A DNA stretch of 64,000 nucleotides from Pseudomonas lurida. GTDB taxonomy: Bacteria; Pseudomonadota; Gammaproteobacteria; Pseudomonadales; Pseudomonadaceae. The stretch covers positions 3,889,501-3,953,500 of the forward strand of contig NZ_PDJB01000001.1 in assembly GCF_002563895.1 (NCBI RefSeq). Reading direction: 5' to 3'. Each line of letters opens with the position of its first letter. The stretch's first letter is position 1. The position numbers and the translations under genes were made by a program. Shown in pieces: positions 28,772 to 39,567 of the stretch. The notes below the pieces were generated by a model. That model was not told where the DNA came from. It saw only the letters and a list, made by a program, of their open reading frames with translations, and did no database searches.

Positions 28772-29635
28772 ATGCCAGCGTTGATTCAAGCTTTTCTGGA
28801 CGAGGCATCGTCGACCTTTACCTACGTCGTCTATGAAACCAACGGTGGCCCCTGTGCCATCGTCGATTCGGTGCTCAACTACGACCCGGCCTCGGGGCGC
28901 ACCGACACCGCCCAGGCCGACAAGGTCATCCGCTTCGTGCGCGAGCACGGCTTGCACGTGCAATGGCTGCTGGAAACCCATGCCCACGCCGATCATCTCT
29001 CCGCCGCGCCCTACCTGCGCCGAACGCTGGGCGGCAAGATCGCGATCGGGCAGTCCATCAGCAAGGTGCAGGACGTGTTCAAGAACCTGTTCAACCTGGA
29101 GCCGGAGTTCCGGGTCGATGGGTCCCAGTTCGATCACCTGTTTGCACCGGATGAAATCTTTCACATCGGCAGCCTGAAGGCCCAGGCCCTGCATGTGCCT
29201 GGGCATACCCCGGCGGACATGGCCTACCTGATCGAGGACCGGTTGATCCTGGTGGGCGATACGCTGTTCATGCCGGATGTGGGCACGGCGCGCTGTGATT
29301 TCCCGGGCGGCGATGCGCGGCAGTTGTATGCCTCGATGCGCAAGCTGTTGGCCTTTGCACCTGAAACCCAGCTGTATGTGTGCCATGACTACCCGCCTGA
29401 GGGCCGTGAGGCCAAGTGCCTGACCACGGTGGCCGAGCAGCGCGCGGGAAATATCCATGTGCATGACGGGGTGGATGAGGCGGCGTTCGTGGCGATGCGT
29501 ACCCAGCGCGATGCCGGGCTGGGGATGCCGACGCTGTTGTTGCCGGCGATCCAGGTGAATGTGCGGGCGGGGAATATGCCGCCAGCGGAAGAGAATGGCG
29601 TGACTTACCTGAAGATCCCCCTTAACCAACTGTAA
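28772..29635 (+). CDS. blh: Persulfide dioxygenase (ETHE1/Blh-type metallo-beta-lactamase fold)
   Basis: This 287-residue non-haem iron enzyme oxidises persulfide (glutathione persulfide in the family) to sulfite. Metal-site residues are visible: THAHADH (His70, His72, Asp74, His75), HVPGHTPADM, and the DTLFMPDVGTARCDFPGG segment typical of ETHE1/Blh proteins rather than glyoxalase II. It is divergent from bigR across the operator, and with SQR and TauE it completes sulfide to persulfide to sulfite to export. In Xylella and Agrobacterium the homologous gene is in the BigR regulon. Confidence 0.92.
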   Translation: MPALIQAFLDEASSTFTYVVYETNGGPCAIVDSVLNYDPASGRTDTAQADKVIRFVREHGLHVQWLLETHAHADHLSAAPYLRRTLGGKIAIGQSISKVQDVFKNLFNLEPEFRVDGSQFDHLFAPDEIFHIGSLKAQALHVPGHTPADMAYLIEDRLILVGDTLFMPDVGTARCDFPGGDARQLYASMRKLLAFAPETQLYVCHDYPPEGREAKCLTTVAEQRAGNIHVHDGVDEAAFVAMRTQRDAGLGMPTLLLPAIQVNVRAGNMPPAEENGVTYLKIPLNQL

Positions 29636-29647
29636 AAACCTCGACCC

Positions 29648-29677
29648 CTGTGGGAGCTGGCTTGCCTGCGCCCACAG
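29648..29677. terminator. REP hairpin between convergent blh and bkdR
   Basis: A single REP unit folds with ctgtggg paired to cccacag around agctggcttgcctgcg. It lies between two converging genes, with no U tract. Confidence 0.55.
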
Positions 29678-29692
29678 TAGTTGGGGGTTGAG

Positions 29693-30181
29693 TCATGAGC
29701 CGAGGCTGATGCCGTTGGCCGGCAATGGCAGCGCGGTTTTGTAGCGCACCTGCTTGAGCGCAAAACTTGAGCGGATGTTGGCGACGCCCGGCACCTTGGT
29801 CAAAAAGTCCATCATGAAGCGCTCCAGCGACTGGATCGTCGGCACCAACACCCGGATGAGGTAGTCCGGGTCGCCGGCCATCAGGTAGCACTCCATCACC
29901 TCGGGTCGGTCGGAGATCGCGCCTTCGAACTGCTGCAACGCCAACTCATTCTGCTTTTCCAGGCTCACGTGGATGAATACGTTGACGTGCAGGCCCAGCA
30001 GGTCGGCATCCAGCAGCGTGACCTGCTCACGTATCAGGCCCAGTTCTTCCATCGCCTTCACCCGGTTGAAACACGGCGTGGGCGACAGGTTCACCGAGCG
30101 GGCCAGGTCGGCGTTGGTGATCCGCGCATTCTCCTGCAAGGCGTTGAGAATGCCGATATCGGTACGGTCCAGTTTGCGCAT
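29693..30181 (-). CDS. bkdR: Lrp/AsnC-family activator of the bkd operon
   Basis: This 162-residue Lrp-type regulator has an N-terminal helix-turn-helix ([28 protein letters not shown]) and a C-terminal RAM ligand domain ([19 protein letters not shown]). It is divergent from the branched-chain keto acid dehydrogenase operon, the arrangement known for P. putida bkdR, where the protein activates bkd in response to L-branched-chain amino acids. Confidence 0.93.
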   Translation of the reverse strand: MRKLDRTDIGILNALQENARITNADLARSVNLSPTPCFNRVKAMEELGLIREQVTLLDADLLGLHVNVFIHVSLEKQNELALQQFEGAISDRPEVMECYLMAGDPDYLIRVLVPTIQSLERFMMDFLTKVPGVANIRSSFALKQVRYKTALPLPANGISLGS

Positions 30182-31612
<1,431 letters not shown>

Positions 31613-31613
31613 C

Positions 31614-32672
31614 ATGAACGATCACAACAACAGCATTGAAGTGGAAACCGCCATGACCACCACCACCATGACCATGATCCAGGCCTTGCGGTCGGCCATG
31701 GATGTGATGCTTGAGCGTGACGACAACGTGGTGGTATTCGGCCAGGACGTCGGCTACTTCGGCGGCGTGTTCCGGTGCACCGAAGGCTTGCAGACCAAGT
31801 ACGGCAGCTCGCGGGTATTTGACGCACCGATTTCGGAAAGCGGCATTATCGGCGTAGCGGTGGGCATGGGTGCCTATGGCTTGCGCCCGGTCGCCGAGAT
31901 CCAGTTCGCCGACTACGTCTACCCCGCTACCGACCAGATCATCTCCGAGGCGGCGCGCCTGCGTTATCGCTCGGCCGGCCAGTTCACCGCGCCGTTGACC
32001 ATGCGCATGCCGTGCGGCGGCGGCATCTACGGTGGCCAGACCCACAGCCAGAGTATCGAAGCGGTGTTCACCCAGGTCTGCGGCCTGCGCACGGTGATGC
32101 CCTCCAACCCCTATGATGCCAAGGGCCTGCTGATCGCCTCGATCGAAAACGATGACCCGGTGATCTTCCTGGAACCCAAGCGCCTGTACAACGGCCCGTT
32201 CGACGGCCACCACGACCGCCCGGTTACCCCGTGGTCGAAACACCCGCAAGCCCAAGTGCCGGATGGTTACTACACCGTACCGCTGGACGTGGCCGCCATC
32301 GTGCGTCCAGGCTCGGCCGTTACCGTGCTGACCTATGGCACCACAGTGTATGTGTCGCAAGTCGCCGCCGAAGAAACCGGCATCGATGCCGAAGTCATCG
32401 ACCTGCGCAGCCTGTGGCCGCTGGACCTGGAAACCATCGTCAACTCCGTGAAGAAAACCGGCCGTTGCGTGGTGGTGCATGAAGCCACCCGCACCTGCGG
32501 CTTTGGTGCCGAACTGGTGTCGCTGGTGCAGGAGCATTGCTTCCACCACCTGGAAGCGCCGATCGAACGCGTCACCGGCTGGGACACACCCTACCCGCAC
32601 GCGCAAGAGTGGGCGTATTTCCCAGGGCCGTCCCGCGTGGGCGCGGCGTTGAAACGGGTCATGGAGGTCTGA
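31614..32672 (+). CDS. bkdA2: Branched-chain 2-oxo acid dehydrogenase E1 beta
   Basis: This 352-residue subunit forms the E1 heterotetramer with BkdA1. It shows the transketolase central domain (ALRSAMDVMLERDDNVVVFGQDVGYFGGVF) and the C-terminal domain with TGRCVVVHEATRTCGFGAEL. The N-terminal start MNDHNNS closely follows the preceding stop. The stop and the next ATG are adjacent. Confidence 0.95.
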   Translation: MNDHNNSIEVETAMTTTTMTMIQALRSAMDVMLERDDNVVVFGQDVGYFGGVFRCTEGLQTKYGSSRVFDAPISESGIIGVAVGMGAYGLRPVAEIQFADYVYPATDQIISEAARLRYRSAGQFTAPLTMRMPCGGGIYGGQTHSQSIEAVFTQVCGLRTVMPSNPYDAKGLLIASIENDDPVIFLEPKRLYNGPFDGHHDRPVTPWSKHPQAQVPDGYYTVPLDVAAIVRPGSAVTVLTYGTTVYVSQVAAEETGIDAEVIDLRSLWPLDLETIVNSVKKTGRCVVVHEATRTCGFGAELVSLVQEHCFHHLEAPIERVTGWDTPYPHAQEWAYFPGPSRVGAALKRVMEV

Positions 32673-33953
32673 ATGGGCACGCACGTTATCAAGATGCCAG
32701 ACATTGGCGAAGGCATCGCTGAAGTTGAACTGTCGGTGTGGCATGTGAAGGTTGGCGACCTCGTGGTTGAAGACCAGGTGCTGGCGGATGTCATGACCGA
32801 CAAGGCGATGGTGGACATTCCCTCGCCAGTGCACGGCAAGGTCATTTCCCTCGGCGGCGAGCCGGGCGAAGTCATGGCCGTGGGCAGTATTCTGATCAGC
32901 ATCGAAGTGGAAGGCGCAGGCAATACCAAGGACGCGCCCGTGGCTGCTGAAGCAGTGAAAACTGCGCCAGCGCCGGTCGTTGAAGCCAAGCCAGCACCCG
33001 CACCTGCACCTGCACCTGCACCTGTGAGCAAACCCGCGCCGGCCGTAGCCGCCCAAGCCCCCGTGGCACGCGAGGCCGACGAGCGGCCCCTGGCCTCCCC
33101 CGCCGTGCGCAAGCATGCGCTGGACGCTGGTATTGCGTTGCGCCTGGTCCAGGGCTCCGGCCCGGCCGGCCGGATTCTGCACGAAGACCTGGACGCTTAC
33201 TTGCTCCAGGGTCCAACGCCAACCAAAACCGCTGCCAACCCCTACGCCGAACGCAACGACGAAGAACAGATCCCGGTGATCGGCATGCGCCGCAAGATCG
33301 CCCAGCGCATGCAGGACGCCACCCGGCGCGCCGCGCACTTCAGCTATGTGGAAGAAATCGACGTCACTGCTCTGGACGAACTGCGCGTGCACCTCAATGA
33401 GAAACACGGCGCCACGCGTGGCAAGCTGACCCTGCTGCCGTTCATCGTACGCGCCATGGTCGTGGCGTTGCGGGACTTCCCGCAGATCAATGCGCGCTAC
33501 GACGACGAAGCGCAGGTCATCACCCGCCTTGGCGCGGTGCACGTGGGCGTCGCCACCCAGAGTGATGTGGGCTTGATGGTGCCGGTGGTGCGCCACGCCG
33601 AAGCTCGCAGCCTGTGGGGCAATGCCGAGGAAATCGCACGCTTGGCCACCGCGGCGCGCAACGGCAAGGCCAGCCGTGACGAGCTGTCCGGCTCGACGAT
33701 CACCCTGACCAGCCTGGGCGCACTTGGCGGCATCGTTAGCACGCCCGTGCTGAACCTGCCGGAAGTGGCCATCGTGGGCGTCAACCGCATCGTCGAACGG
33801 CCAATGGTGATCAAGGGCCAAATTGTAGTGCGCAAGATGATGAACCTCTCCAGTTCCTTCGATCACCGGGTGGTCGATGGCATGGACGCGGCGCAATTCA
33901 TCCAGGCCATTCGCGGCCTGCTCGAACAACCCGCCAGCCTGTTCCTGGAGTAA
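32673..33953 (+). CDS. bkdB: Branched-chain 2-oxo acid dehydrogenase E2 (dihydrolipoyl transacylase)
   Basis: This 426-residue core enzyme has one N-terminal lipoyl domain with lipoyl-lysine Lys44 in VMTDKAMV. A flexible Ala-Pro linker contains an alternating Pro-Ala run around residues 108-120, followed by an E3-binding domain ([20 protein letters not shown]) and the catalytic acyltransferase domain ending [17 protein letters not shown] with the HxxxDG motif. An aggtct region before the ATG overlaps the bkdA2 end. It is the scaffold of the complex. Confidence 0.95.
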   Translation: MGTHVIKMPDIGEGIAEVELSVWHVKVGDLVVEDQVLADVMTDKAMVDIPSPVHGKVISLGGEPGEVMAVGSILISIEVEGAGNTKDAPVAAEAVKTAPAPVVEAKPAPAPAPAPAPVSKPAPAVAAQAPVAREADERPLASPAVRKHALDAGIALRLVQGSGPAGRILHEDLDAYLLQGPTPTKTAANPYAERNDEEQIPVIGMRRKIAQRMQDATRRAAHFSYVEEIDVTALDELRVHLNEKHGATRGKLTLLPFIVRAMVVALRDFPQINARYDDEAQVITRLGAVHVGVATQSDVGLMVPVVRHAEARSLWGNAEEIARLATAARNGKASRDELSGSTITLTSLGALGGIVSTPVLNLPEVAIVGVNRIVERPMVIKGQIVVRKMMNLSSSFDHRVVDGMDAAQFIQAIRGLLEQPASLFLE

Positions 33954-33957
33954 GGGC

Positions 33958-35337
33958 ATGACTCAAACATTGCACACCACCCTGCTGATCATCGGCGGCG
34001 GCCCTGGCGGTTACGTGGCCGCCATTCGCGCCGGCCAACTGGGCATCCCGACCGTCCTGGTGGAAGGCCAGGCGTTGGGCGGTACCTGCCTGAATATCGG
34101 CTGCATTCCGTCCAAGGCCTTGATCCATGTGGCCGAACAGTTCCAGCAAACCATTCATCACAGCCAGGGCTCGCACCTGGGCATCGAAGTGGATGTGCCG
34201 ACCCTGGACATCCGCAAGAGCGTGGAATGGAAAGACGGCATCGTCGATCGCCTGACCACTGGCGTCGCTGCGCTGCTGAAGAAACACAAGGTGCAGGTGA
34301 TCCACGGTTGGGCCAAGGTTGTCGACGGCAAGACCGTCGATGTTGGCGACCAGCGCATCCAGTGCGAACACCTATTGCTGGCCACCGGCTCGAAAAGCGT
34401 CAACCTGCCGATGCTGCCGATTGGCGGGCCGATCATCTCGTCCACCGAAGCTCTGGCCCCCACTCGAGTGCCCAAGCGCTTGATCGTGGTGGGTGGCGGC
34501 TACATCGGCCTGGAGTTGGGGATTGCGTACCGCAAGCTCGGCGCCGACGTCAGCGTGGTCGAGGCCCAGGACCGCATCTTGCCAGCCTATGACGCCGAAT
34601 TGACCCAGCCGGTGAACGAATCCCTCAAGCAACTGGGGGTGAAGCTGTACCTCAAGCACAGCGTCACTGGTTTTGCGGATAACAAGCTGCAGGTACGTGA
34701 TCCAAACGGCGACACGTTGTCGCTGGACACAGACCAGGTGCTGGTCGCCGTGGGACGCAAACCCAACACCCAGGGCTGGAACCTCGAGGCGCTGAACCTG
34801 GAAATGAACGGTGCGGCGATCAAGATCGACAGCCGCTGCCAGACCAGCATGCGCAACGTGTGGGCCATCGGCGACCTGAGCGGCGAGCCGATGCTGGCCC
34901 ACCGAGCCATGGCCCAGGGTGAAATGGTCGCCGAACTGATCAGCGGCAAGTCCCGCGAATTCAACCCGGCAGCGATCCCGGCGGTGTGCTTTACCGACCC
35001 GGAACTGGTGGTGGTCGGCAAGACACCGGATGAAGCCAAGGCGGCCGGCCTGGACTGCATCGTGTCGAGTTTCCCGTTCGCCGCCAATGGCCGGGCCATG
35101 ACCCTGGAGTCCAAGACCGGCTTCGTACGGGTGGTGGCACGCCGTGACAACCACCTGATCGTCGGCTGGCAAGCCGTGGGGGTGGGTGTTTCGGAGCTGT
35201 CCACCGCGTTCGGCCTGTGCCTGGAAATGGGTTCGCGCCTGGAGGACGTGGCCGGCACTGTCCACGCCCACCCGACCCTAGGAGAGGCTGTGCAGGAAGC
35301 CGCCTTAAGGGCTTTGGGGCACGCGTTGCACCTGTAA
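33958..35337 (+). CDS. lpdV: Dihydrolipoamide dehydrogenase E3 of the bkd complex (LPD-Val)
   Basis: This 459-residue flavoprotein reoxidises lipoamide with NAD. The start at 33958, four bases after the E2 stop, gives the exact length of P. putida LpdV; an in-frame ATG at 33877 inside bkdB is rejected. Visible motifs are the FAD site [19 protein letters not shown], the redox pair Cys44/Cys49 in [13 protein letters not shown], the NAD fold [12 protein letters not shown], and the C-terminal His-Glu dyad in [11 protein letters not shown]. Last gene of the operon; a REPIN follows. Confidence 0.95.
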   Translation: MTQTLHTTLLIIGGGPGGYVAAIRAGQLGIPTVLVEGQALGGTCLNIGCIPSKALIHVAEQFQQTIHHSQGSHLGIEVDVPTLDIRKSVEWKDGIVDRLTTGVAALLKKHKVQVIHGWAKVVDGKTVDVGDQRIQCEHLLLATGSKSVNLPMLPIGGPIISSTEALAPTRVPKRLIVVGGGYIGLELGIAYRKLGADVSVVEAQDRILPAYDAELTQPVNESLKQLGVKLYLKHSVTGFADNKLQVRDPNGDTLSLDTDQVLVAVGRKPNTQGWNLEALNLEMNGAAIKIDSRCQTSMRNVWAIGDLSGEPMLAHRAMAQGEMVAELISGKSREFNPAAIPAVCFTDPELVVVGKTPDEAKAAGLDCIVSSFPFAANGRAMTLESKTGFVRVVARRDNHLIVGWQAVGVGVSELSTAFGLCLEMGSRLEDVAGTVHAHPTLGEAVQEAALRALGHALHL

Positions 35338-35350
35338 AACCGCGGTGGGG

Positions 35351-35419
35351 CCATCGCAGGCGAGCCAGCTCCCGCAGGGGAATGCACTCCAAATGGGGGA
35401 GCCGGCTTGCCTGCGACAG
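35351..35419. repeat. REPIN downstream of lpdV
   Basis: Inverted arms (catcgcaggcgagccagctc and gagccggcttgcctgcgac) with a short loop separate lpdV from ilvE. Confidence 0.75.
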
Positions 35420-35560
35420 CGGTGGATCAGCCAACACACCTGCTGAATGGGCCACCCACCCGCTCCCACACCGGCCAAGAATGAAGTATTGTTGCGCCCA
35501 TCCAGAAAAAACCGACAAGCCTGCCTTCGACCAGGCGGTTGACCAGAGATAGAGGGTGTC

Positions 35561-36580
35561 ATGGGTAACGAAAGCATCAATTGGGACAAGCTGGGTTTTG
35601 ACTACATCAAGACCGACAAGCGGTTTCTCCAAGTCTGGAAAAACGGCGAATGGCAAGCCGGCACCCTGACCGACGATAACGTGCTGCACATCAGCGAGGG
35701 CTCAACCGCCCTGCACTATGGCCAGCAATGCTTCGAAGGCCTCAAGGCCTACCGCTGCAAGGACGGCTCGATCAACCTGTTCCGCCCGGACCAGAACGCC
35801 GCCCGCATGCAGCGCAGCTGCGCACGCCTGCTGATGCCGCATGTGTCGACCGAAGACTTCATCGACGCGTGCAAACAAGTGGTCAAGGCCAACGAGCGCT
35901 TCATCCCGCCGTACGGCAGCGGCGGTGCGCTGTACCTGCGCCCGTTCGTGATCGGCACCGGTGACAACATCGGCGTGCGTACCGCGCCGGAGTTCATCTT
36001 CTCCGTGTTCGCCATCCCGGTCGGCGCCTACTTCAAGGGCGGCCTGGTGCCTCACAACTTCCAGATCTCCACCTTCGACCGTGCCGCGCCACAAGGCACC
36101 GGTGCCGCCAAGGTCGGTGGCAACTATGCTGCCAGCCTGATGCCAGGTGCCGAAGCGAAAAAATCCGGTTTCGCCGACGCGATCTACCTGGACCCGATGA
36201 CCCACTCGAAAATCGAAGAAGTCGGCTCGGCCAACTTCTTCGGGATCACCCACGACAACCAGTTCATCACGCCGAAGTCGCCTTCGGTACTGCCAGGCAT
36301 CACCCGCCTGTCGTTGATCGAACTGGCCAAGACCCGCCTGGGCCTGGACGTGGTCGAGGGCGAAGTGTTCATCGACAAGCTGGACCAGTTCAAGGAAGCC
36401 GGTGCCTGCGGGACCGCTGCAGTGATCTCACCGATCGGCGGCATCCAGTACAACGGCAAGCTGCACGTGTTCCACAGCGAGACCGAAGTCGGCCCGATCA
36501 CCCAAAAGCTCTACAAGGAGCTGACCGGTGTGCAGACCGGCGACGTCGAAGCGCCAGCAGGCTGGATCGTCAAGGTATAA
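35561..36580 (+). CDS. ilvE: Branched-chain amino acid aminotransferase
   Basis: This 339-residue fold-type IV PLP enzyme interconverts branched-chain amino acids and their 2-oxo acids. It is of the longer, mammalian-like BCAT group (HISEGSTALHYGQQCFEGLKAYR, GTGAAKVGGNYAASL with the PLP lysine in AKVGG, and EAGACGTAAVISPIG). Its position just after the bkd operon fits a catabolic role feeding BkdA, although a REPIN and 223 bases separate them and separate transcription is likely. Confidence 0.95.
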   Translation: MGNESINWDKLGFDYIKTDKRFLQVWKNGEWQAGTLTDDNVLHISEGSTALHYGQQCFEGLKAYRCKDGSINLFRPDQNAARMQRSCARLLMPHVSTEDFIDACKQVVKANERFIPPYGSGGALYLRPFVIGTGDNIGVRTAPEFIFSVFAIPVGAYFKGGLVPHNFQISTFDRAAPQGTGAAKVGGNYAASLMPGAEAKKSGFADAIYLDPMTHSKIEEVGSANFFGITHDNQFITPKSPSVLPGITRLSLIELAKTRLGLDVVEGEVFIDKLDQFKEAGACGTAAVISPIGGIQYNGKLHVFHSETEVGPITQKLYKELTGVQTGDVEAPAGWIVKV

Positions 36581-36593
36581 CCCTGTACCCGTA

Positions 36594-36617
36594 TGGGCGC
36601 TGGCTTGCCAGCGCCCA
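36594..36617. terminator. REP-derived hairpin after ilvE
   Basis: A perfect 10-base stem (TGGGCGCTGG and CCAGCGCCCA) encloses the loop cttg between the ends of ilvE and the converging acetyltransferase gene. No U tract is seen. Confidence 0.6.
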
Positions 36618-36635
36618 CACCTGCTTTACGTGCTC

Positions 36636-37529
36636 TCAGGATTGAGTCGGAATATTCCCAACAATCTTCTTTCCCATACTAATCCTCGGCTCCACCCCAT
36701 ACCCCAACGCCTCATAGAACCCCGCCACCCCGTCATTGCCACTGGTGATCTGCAGGTTGACCTTCATGCAGCCCAGCGCCGTCAATGCCTGTTCCGCATG
36801 CCGCACCAGCGACGAACCCAGGCCATGACGCCGATAGTCCGCATGCACCGCCACCGAATACAGCCAACCGCGATGGCCGTCATAGCCGGCCAGAATCGTA
36901 CCGACAACGGTTTTTTTATCAGTCGCGACGAAAAACAGCCCATCGTTGACGGCCAGCTTTTTATCAATCGCCAGCGTTGGCAGGTTATGCGCCGTGTCAT
37001 AGCCAAACGCCTCTTGCCATAACGCTACCACCTGCGCCCGGTGCTGACGGTCGCGATACGGCCCGATGGGGTGACGGGACAGCAGCGCTTTCTCCATCAC
37101 CAACGTACGCTCGTTGCCGTGGTAGACGTCGCGCACGGTGTGAAACCCCAGCTTGGCGTAGAACGGTTCGGCGGTCAGCGAAGACGGCACACTCAACACC
37201 GTCACTCCCGCTTCGCGGGCACGCAGTTCAATCTCGATCATCAATAGCCGACCAATACCCTGCCCTTGCAGCGCCGGGTTGACGAACACCGAGCGCACCA
37301 CATTGGCGTCGAGGGCAGCGGTGGCGACGATCACTCGCTCCTGAACCGCCACCAGCACCACGCGGCGCTGGAGCAACGCCAACACCGCGTCCGGCGTGAA
37401 GTTAGCGGCGACCCGCGCAATCACATCCGGCGGATAATCCCGCGCATTGCTGCTATGCAGAGCCGCCAGGATGACCTGGCTGATCCCCTCGGCATCGGCG
37501 GTTTGGGCAATACGAACAGCGGTCGACAT
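36636..37529 (-). CDS. Tandem double-GNAT acetyltransferase
   Basis: This 297-residue protein has two GNAT domains. The first (residues about 5-155) has the acetyl-CoA loop NPALQGQGIGRLLM and SLTAEPFYAKLGF. The second (about 160-290) has the loop ADYRRHGLGSSLV, GYDGHRGWLYSVAV, and GNDGVAGFYEALGYG, similar to YpeA-type acetyltransferases. The start at 37529 follows a strong aggagg, so an upstream in-frame ATG at 37559 is rejected. Acceptor substrate unknown. It is divergent from the ornithine cyclodeaminase gene. Confidence 0.85.
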   Translation of the reverse strand: MSTAVRIAQTADAEGISQVILAALHSSNARDYPPDVIARVAANFTPDAVLALLQRRVVLVAVQERVIVATAALDANVVRSVFVNPALQGQGIGRLLMIEIELRAREAGVTVLSVPSSLTAEPFYAKLGFHTVRDVYHGNERTLVMEKALLSRHPIGPYRDRQHRAQVVALWQEAFGYDTAHNLPTLAIDKKLAVNDGLFFVATDKKTVVGTILAGYDGHRGWLYSVAVHADYRRHGLGSSLVRHAEQALTALGCMKVNLQITSGNDGVAGFYEALGYGVEPRISMGKKIVGNIPTQS

Positions 37530-37574
37530 GATTCCTCCTGGCTGACGCGGGTTTTGCAAACCTCACAATACCAA

Positions 37575-37602
37575 TGTGGGCGCAGGCTTGCTCGCTCCCA
37601 CA
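37575..37602. repeat. Single REP hairpin
   Basis: One REP unit (tgtgggcgcaggcttgctcg, closed by cccaca) lies in the 271-base divergent gap between the double-GNAT and ornithine cyclodeaminase genes. No other feature is evident in that gap apart from the aggag site of ocd. Confidence 0.65.
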
Positions 37603-37800
37603 GTTTGACCCCATTCAAACCCACGCAGCCGATTCGGCTGCCACACCCCATTTTTCAGCTTTCCCGGCTGGACCATCCGCGTGTTTCAGCCGGGATTCTG
37701 TGGCGATAACCCACACAATAGCCGCACTGGCCCGGCACATGGCCCGACTCTGCGTGCAGCAGAAAACGCTGGCCGTCCCCGAATAACAAGGAGTACCTCC

Positions 37801-38847
37801 ATGACCCGCTATATCGACGTCAACGACCTCTGCTATCTGGTCTCGCAAAAAGGCCTGCAAACCTGCATCACTGAAATGGCCGAGTACATCCGCGCCGACT
37901 ACCTGCGCTGGCAGGATTTCGAAAAATGCGCGCGACTGGCCAACCACTCGCCGGACGGCGTGATCGAGCTGATGCCGGTATCCGACGCCTCGCTGTATGC
38001 GTTCAAATACGTCAACGGCCACCCGAAAAACACCCTGGCCGGCATGCTGACCGTGATGGCGTTCGGCGCACTGGGCGATGTCGACACAGGCCTGCCGGTA
38101 ATGCTGGCGGAAATGACCCTGACCACCGCGATTCGCACAGCTGCCACTTCGGCGCTGGTCGCCCGCTACATGGCCCGCGACAACAGCCGCAGCATGGCGC
38201 TGATCGGCAACGGCTCGCAGAGCGAATTCCAGGCCCTGGCTTTCCACGCCATGCTCGGCATCAATGAGATCCGCCTGTTCGATATCGACGCCAAGGCCAC
38301 CGCCAAACTGGCAGCCAACCTCAAGGCCTTCCCTGCGATCACGGTGATCCTGGCCGGCAGCGTGGCCGAAGCGGTCAAAGGCGCCGACATTGTCACCACC
38401 GTTACTGCCGACAAGGCCTACGCCACCATCCTCACCGACGACATGATCGAACCCGGCATGCACCTCAATGCCGTCGGGGGCGACTGCCCAGGCAAGACCG
38501 AGCTGGACCGACGTATCGTCGAGCGCGCCCGCGTGATCGTCGAATACGAACCACAAAGCCGCATCGAAGGCGAAATCCAGCATATGCCGGAAGACTCGCC
38601 GGTGACCGAACTGTGGCAAGTGATCAATGGCCAGAAGCCCGGCCGCGAAAATGCACGCCAGGTCACCCTGTTCGACTCCGTAGGCTTTGCCATCGAGGAT
38701 TATTCGGCTCTGCGTTATGTGCTGGATGTTGCCGAGGCGCTGGGCATAGGCAGCGAATTGGAGCTCGTCCCAGACCTCGCCGACCCGAAAGATTTGTTTG
38801 CCCGCCTGGCCCAATCGCCCGTCGCGCAGCAAAAAAAGCGCGCCTGA
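37801..38847 (+). CDS. ocd: Ornithine cyclodeaminase
   Basis: This 348-residue ornithine cyclodeaminase/mu-crystallin family enzyme converts L-ornithine to proline and ammonia using bound NAD. The start at 37801 follows aaggagtacctcc; the open frame extending to 37681 has no support. Motifs: substrate Arg/Lys region YINV-like N terminus, TTAIRTAATSALVARYMARDNSRSMALIGNGSQSEFQALAF with the NAD-binding fold, and AVGGDCPGKTELDRR with the catalytic Asp. An Lrp-type regulator gene follows on the same strand. Confidence 0.92.
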   Translation: MTRYIDVNDLCYLVSQKGLQTCITEMAEYIRADYLRWQDFEKCARLANHSPDGVIELMPVSDASLYAFKYVNGHPKNTLAGMLTVMAFGALGDVDTGLPVMLAEMTLTTAIRTAATSALVARYMARDNSRSMALIGNGSQSEFQALAFHAMLGINEIRLFDIDAKATAKLAANLKAFPAITVILAGSVAEAVKGADIVTTVTADKAYATILTDDMIEPGMHLNAVGGDCPGKTELDRRIVERARVIVEYEPQSRIEGEIQHMPEDSPVTELWQVINGQKPGRENARQVTLFDSVGFAIEDYSALRYVLDVAEALGIGSELELVPDLADPKDLFARLAQSPVAQQKKRA

Positions 38848-38915
38848 GGTTTGCAGGCAAGCCTCCTACCGCATACAGACGTTGACGGTGGAAGGCCGTA
38901 CCATGTGGAGGGTCT

Positions 38916-38936
38916 GGCAAACGTGCAATGTTTGCC
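38916..38936. promoter_or_regulatory. Perfect dyad upstream of the Lrp-type gene
   Basis: The dyad GGCAAAC-GTGCAAT-GTTTGCC (two perfect 7-base arms) lies 32 bases before the chosen start of the regulator gene and 69 bases after the ocd stop. It is a candidate autoregulatory operator. Confidence 0.45.
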
Positions 38937-38968
38937 GCCATTTTTTCCAACCGCTTGAAGTGAACCCC

Positions 38969-39466
38969 ATGGATAACAAGGCCAACGGACCCTATTCCGC
39001 CCCCGCGCTGGACCGCATCGATGAAGCCATCATCGAAGTGCTGCGCCACCAGGGGCGTATCACTTACGAAAAACTCTCGTCGCTGGTGCACCTCACCCCA
39101 AGGCCCTGCCTGGAGCGCGTGCGCAAGCTGGAGCGACGCGGGGTGATCCGTGGGTATGGGGCGATCATCGATGTGCAGATGGTTTCGCCGGGGCTCTCGT
39201 TACTGGTGCTGGTGGCCTTGTCCAACCAAAGCGGGCGCTCGGCGCAAAAGGCTTTCGAAGCCTGTGTGAAGGCCTGCCCCCAAGTGTTCGACTGCCAATT
39301 GATCAGTGGACCGTTTGACTACAGCCTGCGCATGCGCTGCCGGGACATGGAGCATTACCGGGTGCTGAGCGAGACCTGGTTGAACAATGACGAACTGCAC
39401 ATCGATAAGCTGGTGGCGCATCCGGAGTTGGCGGTGGTGAAGAACACCGCCACCGAGTTGGCCTGA
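38969..39466 (+). CDS. Lrp/AsnC-family regulator, likely of ornithine cyclodeaminase
   Basis: This 165-residue regulator has a helix-turn-helix ITYEKLSSLVHLTPRPCLERVRKLERRG and a RAM domain (VFDCQLISGPFDYSLRMRCRDM). The start at 38969 is chosen by family length; the ribosome-binding site is weak (gaagtgaac). The longer frame from 38798 would run through the dyad and the end of ocd. Its place beside ocd suggests control of ornithine or arginine catabolism; this is inference. Confidence 0.85.
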   Translation: MDNKANGPYSAPALDRIDEAIIEVLRHQGRITYEKLSSLVHLTPRPCLERVRKLERRGVIRGYGAIIDVQMVSPGLSLLVLVALSNQSGRSAQKAFEACVKACPQVFDCQLISGPFDYSLRMRCRDMEHYRVLSETWLNNDELHIDKLVAHPELAVVKNTATELA

Positions 39467-39495
39467 AACCCACCCCACCCGACACAGCCAGCGCC

Positions 39496-39564
39496 GTGGG
39501 AGCTGGCTTGCCTGAGAAAGCGGAGTCTCTGACCCACCGCTATCACAAGCAAGCCAACTCCCCG
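39496..39564. repeat. REPIN, degenerate
   Basis: A complete arm (gtgggagctggcttgcctga) and a diverged inverse arm (cacaagcaagccaactcccc) lie between the convergent Lrp-type and repair genes. Confidence 0.65.
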
Positions 39565-39567
39565 TGT

